Shown one piece after another: positions 13,658-15,840 of a stretch of DNA of 15,840 bases; position 1 is the first letter of the stretch; each line of letters begins with the position of its first letter. This stretch comes from Halanaerobiales bacterium (lineage in GTDB: Bacteria > Bacillota_F > Halanaerobiia > Halanaerobiales > DTU029), in NCBI GenBank assembly GCA_016278415.1, contig JADQBV010000055.1, positions 1-15,840 on the forward strand, in the 5' to 3' direction. The translations under genes and the position numbers were made by a program. The notes beneath the pieces are model-generated. The model was not told the origin of the DNA. It made no database searches and was given only the letters and a program-made list of their open reading frames with translations.

Positions 13658-15799
13658 ATGAAAAACCATTATAGAAATAGAAAAATAGTAATTTGCGTAA
13701 CCTTGCTTCTTGTTTTGGCATTGTTTTATCCGCTTAGTAATGTAAATGCAGCAGAAATTGACTTTCCTGATGACAATTTAAAGCAGGCTATAATAGATGA
13801 AGGTATAGATACTAATGATGATGGTAAGATAAGTATTAGTGAAGCAGAGGCGAGAACAGCAAGTCTATCCCTTAGCAGTAGACATATTAGTGATATTAGC
13901 GGGTTAGAATATTTTACGTCTTTAACTGAGCTAAATTTGTATAATAATAATATAAGTGATATAAGTGCATTATCGAAGTTAACTTCTTTAACTTACCTAA
14001 ATTTAAAAGGTAATGATATTAGTGATATAAGCGTTTTAGAATATTTAACGTCTTTAACTAATCTAAACATAGATGTTAATAAAGTAAGTGATATAAGTCC
14101 ATTAGCGGATTTAACGTCTTTAATTGAATTAAGTTTGGATAATAATAAAATAAATGATATAAGTCATTTATCGGAATTAACGTCCTTAACTGATTTAGAT
14201 TTGTTTATTAATCAGATAAGTGATATAAGTGATTTAGCGAAATTAACGTCTTTAACTGATTTAGATTTACAGCAAAATGCTATAAGTGATATAAGTGTAT
14301 TATCGAAGTTTACTTCCTTAACTTACCTAAATTTGGAGAATAATAGTATAAGTGATATAAGTGCATTATCGAATTTAAAGAAATTAGACACACTAGATTT
14401 GAGGAATAATAGTATAAGAGACATAAGAGCTTTATTGAATTTAAATCCAGATTTCTTATATTTAACTGGTAATCCTGTATATGATGGTAACGCTAATAAC
14501 GGGATTTTATTAGGAAATATTGAAGCTTATAAGCGATATTGGGGTTTTGTTGATTATCAGGTCTGGGTACCAGCAGGATATATTACTGGTAGTAATGGTC
14601 TTAGTGAAGCTACTCTAGATGGAGCTACAATTAATATAGAGGTTTACCCTACAACTTTTGCTGATGATACTCTGGACATAGATAACTTTGAATTAATTAA
14701 CCCACCAGCGGGTTTGTCTATTTCTAGTATTGAGTATATTGATGATAATGAATGTACAGTATATTTGTCTTATACTGGTACTGATTTTGACAGTGATATA
14801 AATAATCTGGGGATTAGAATAAAAAAGGCTGAACTTTCTGCCTGGGAAGCAGACCTTGATTTGGAATTTGTGGATGATATGCCGACATTAACTCCTATTA
14901 ATGATGCTGAGTCAATAAGTATAGCAGATGACGGAGAGATATTAGAAGGAACAGAGGATGGAGAGGAGATAACCGTAAACATAAGTGGAGGTACATTTAA
15001 TGATGAGATAACACCAGCTAACTGGTCAGTTACTAATCTACCATCAGGAGTAAGTAAAGGCAGTGTAAGTAGAGTAGATGATACAACAGTAAAAATAAAT
15101 TTAAGTGGAAATAGTGATATAGATTATGATATTGATATAACAGATATAACGGTAAGTTGTACTATAGATGAATATATAGATTCGACAGGGGATAGCAGTT
15201 TAACAGCGAGTACAGGAGTAACCTTTACAGCTAATAATGATGATGAATCGATCTCTATTACAGATGATGGAGAGATAAGAGAAGGAGCAGAGGATGGAGA
15301 AGAGATAACAGTAACCATAAGTAATGGGGAGTTTGCTGATAGTATAACGCCAGCTAATTGGACAGTTACTAATCTACCATCAGGAGTAAGTAAAGGTAGT
15401 GTAAGCAGAGTAGATGATACAACAGTGAAAATAACTTTGAGCGGAAACAGTTATATAGATTTTGATATTGATATAACAGATGTAACGGTAAGTTGTACAA
15501 AAGATGAATATCTAGATTCAACAGGGGATAGCAGTTTAACAGCGAATACAGGAGTAACAATATCGGATCCACCAGAACTTAGTAGTTTAAGTCCAGCAAC
15601 TGGGACAGGTGACCAGGGCTTAGATGATAATCTAGTTATTACTTTTGATGAGATAGTAAATAAAAATACAGGATATATAAGAATATACAAAGTTGCTGAT
15701 GATAGTTTAGTAGAGAGCATAAATGTAACAGAAACGCAGGTAACAGGTAGCGGAACAGATACAATTACAATTGCCCTGGGAGCTGCCCCTATGTGTTAG
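13658..15799 (+). CDS. Secreted leucine-rich-repeat and Ig-like repeat surface protein, 3' truncated
   Basis: The 713-residue protein begins with a Sec signal peptide (cleavage likely after VNA, residue 31). FPDDNLKQAIIDEGIDTNDDG then leads into an EF-hand-like loop (DTNDDGKISISE). Nine internalin-type leucine-rich repeats of 22 residues follow (consensus LTSLTxLxLxxNxISDISxL; about 13870-14470), then a cap. Three Ig-like repeats come next: one diverged, and two nearly identical of 112 residues (14900-15565). A Big_5-like Ig domain starts at SSLSPATGTGDQGLDDNLVI but breaks off at ALGAAPMC after about 60 of about 100 expected residues, so the end looks interrupted. I prefer the ATG at 13658 over the one at 13622, which overlaps the barrel gene, because AGGGAG at 13642-13647 lies 10 bases before it. 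It probably acts in binding at the cell surface. Confidence 0.85.
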   Translation: MKNHYRNRKIVICVTLLLVLALFYPLSNVNAAEIDFPDDNLKQAIIDEGIDTNDDGKISISEAEARTASLSLSSRHISDISGLEYFTSLTELNLYNNNISDISALSKLTSLTYLNLKGNDISDISVLEYLTSLTNLNIDVNKVSDISPLADLTSLIELSLDNNKINDISHLSELTSLTDLDLFINQISDISDLAKLTSLTDLDLQQNAISDISVLSKFTSLTYLNLENNSISDISALSNLKKLDTLDLRNNSIRDIRALLNLNPDFLYLTGNPVYDGNANNGILLGNIEAYKRYWGFVDYQVWVPAGYITGSNGLSEATLDGATINIEVYPTTFADDTLDIDNFELINPPAGLSISSIEYIDDNECTVYLSYTGTDFDSDINNLGIRIKKAELSAWEADLDLEFVDDMPTLTPINDAESISIADDGEILEGTEDGEEITVNISGGTFNDEITPANWSVTNLPSGVSKGSVSRVDDTTVKINLSGNSDIDYDIDITDITVSCTIDEYIDSTGDSSLTASTGVTFTANNDDESISITDDGEIREGAEDGEEITVTISNGEFADSITPANWTVTNLPSGVSKGSVSRVDDTTVKITLSGNSYIDFDIDITDVTVSCTKDEYLDSTGDSSLTANTGVTISDPPELSSLSPATGTGDQGLDDNLVITFDEIVNKNTGYIRIYKVADDSLVESINVTETQVTGSGTDTITIALGAAPMC
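13870..14440 (+). repeat. Leucine-rich-repeat array with 66-base period
   Basis: Nine 22-codon units share recurring DNA such as TCTTTAACT and AGTGATATAAGT, read as SLT and SDIS. The array encodes the LRR domain of the surface protein. Confidence 0.85.
14900..15565 (+). repeat. Tandem duplication of a 336-base Ig-like unit
   Basis: Unit 1 spans 14900-15235 and unit 2 spans 15236 to about 15565, in frame (112 codons). Long stretches are almost identical in DNA, for example around 15015-15100 and 15351-15436, including silent positions. This points to a recent duplication rather than old domain repeats. A third, more diverged copy (TLDGATINIEV... to ...FVDD) precedes them in the protein. Confidence 0.85.
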
Positions 15800-15804
15800 G
15801 ATAG

Positions 15805-15832
15805 TTGTCGTATGGATTAAATAGTGTATAAT
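15805..15832 (+). promoter_or_regulatory. Candidate promoter reading out of the window
   Basis: TTGTCG (15805-15810), 16 bases, then TATAAT (15827-15832) form a plausible sigma-A promoter just after the broken end of the LRR/Ig gene. Its target lies beyond the window. It could be the internal promoter of an inserted element. Confidence 0.4.
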
Positions 15833-15840
15833 ATAAGTAC

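Overview
The window looks like a low-GC, anaerobic Firmicute with an outer membrane, most likely from or near the Halanaerobiales. Three things point there: very AT-rich DNA with strong purine-rich ribosome binding sites, a glycine cleavage operon split into gcvPA and gcvPB behind a glycine riboswitch, and a large predicted outer-membrane beta-barrel ending in an aromatic residue. The taxon is an inference. No rRNA, tRNA or housekeeping marker is present to fix it.

Layout. (1) 98-1153 is a YkvI-type membrane transporter. (2) 1154-1740 has no gene but holds a strongly self-complementary element of about 375 bases (1262-1637) that I cannot name. (3) 1745-1894 is a glycine riboswitch with one canonical aptamer, ending in an intrinsic terminator, followed by gcvT, gcvH, gcvPA and gcvPB (2140-6952). 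This is the glycine cleavage system without its L-protein. GcvT and GcvPB carry unusual polar low-complexity insertions. (4) 6953-7382 is intergenic, with a perfect 34-base palindrome and a strong terminator. (5) 7383-9149 encodes a tail-anchored TPR protein, a MscS-type mechanosensitive channel and a DUF951 protein, closed by a terminator. (6) 9279-10174 is a self-contained single-gene module: a promoter with an inverted repeat in its spacer, a gene fusing a Phd/YefM antitoxin-like domain to a Uma2 (PD-(D/E)XK) nuclease-like domain, and a strong terminator. (7) 10245-15799 is a surface module: an array of four half-sites at 11-base spacing, a receiver-only response regulator, a 914-residue outer-membrane barrel, and a secreted leucine-rich-repeat/Ig-like protein that stops in the middle of its last domain near the window edge.

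How the genes work together. The riboswitch should allow gcv expression when glycine is abundant. The T, H and P proteins then decarboxylate glycine and pass the one-carbon unit to tetrahydrofolate. The MscS and DUF951 genes look co-transcribed. In the last block the barrel and the LRR/Ig protein are adjacent and both exported, which suggests an outer-membrane anchor or export partner with its surface protein. The receiver ahead of them may be a regulator or a remnant of one.

The best candidates for something undescribed are the Phd-Uma2 fusion with its own operator-like promoter, the structured element at 1262-1637, and the receiver/barrel/LRR locus with its half-site array.
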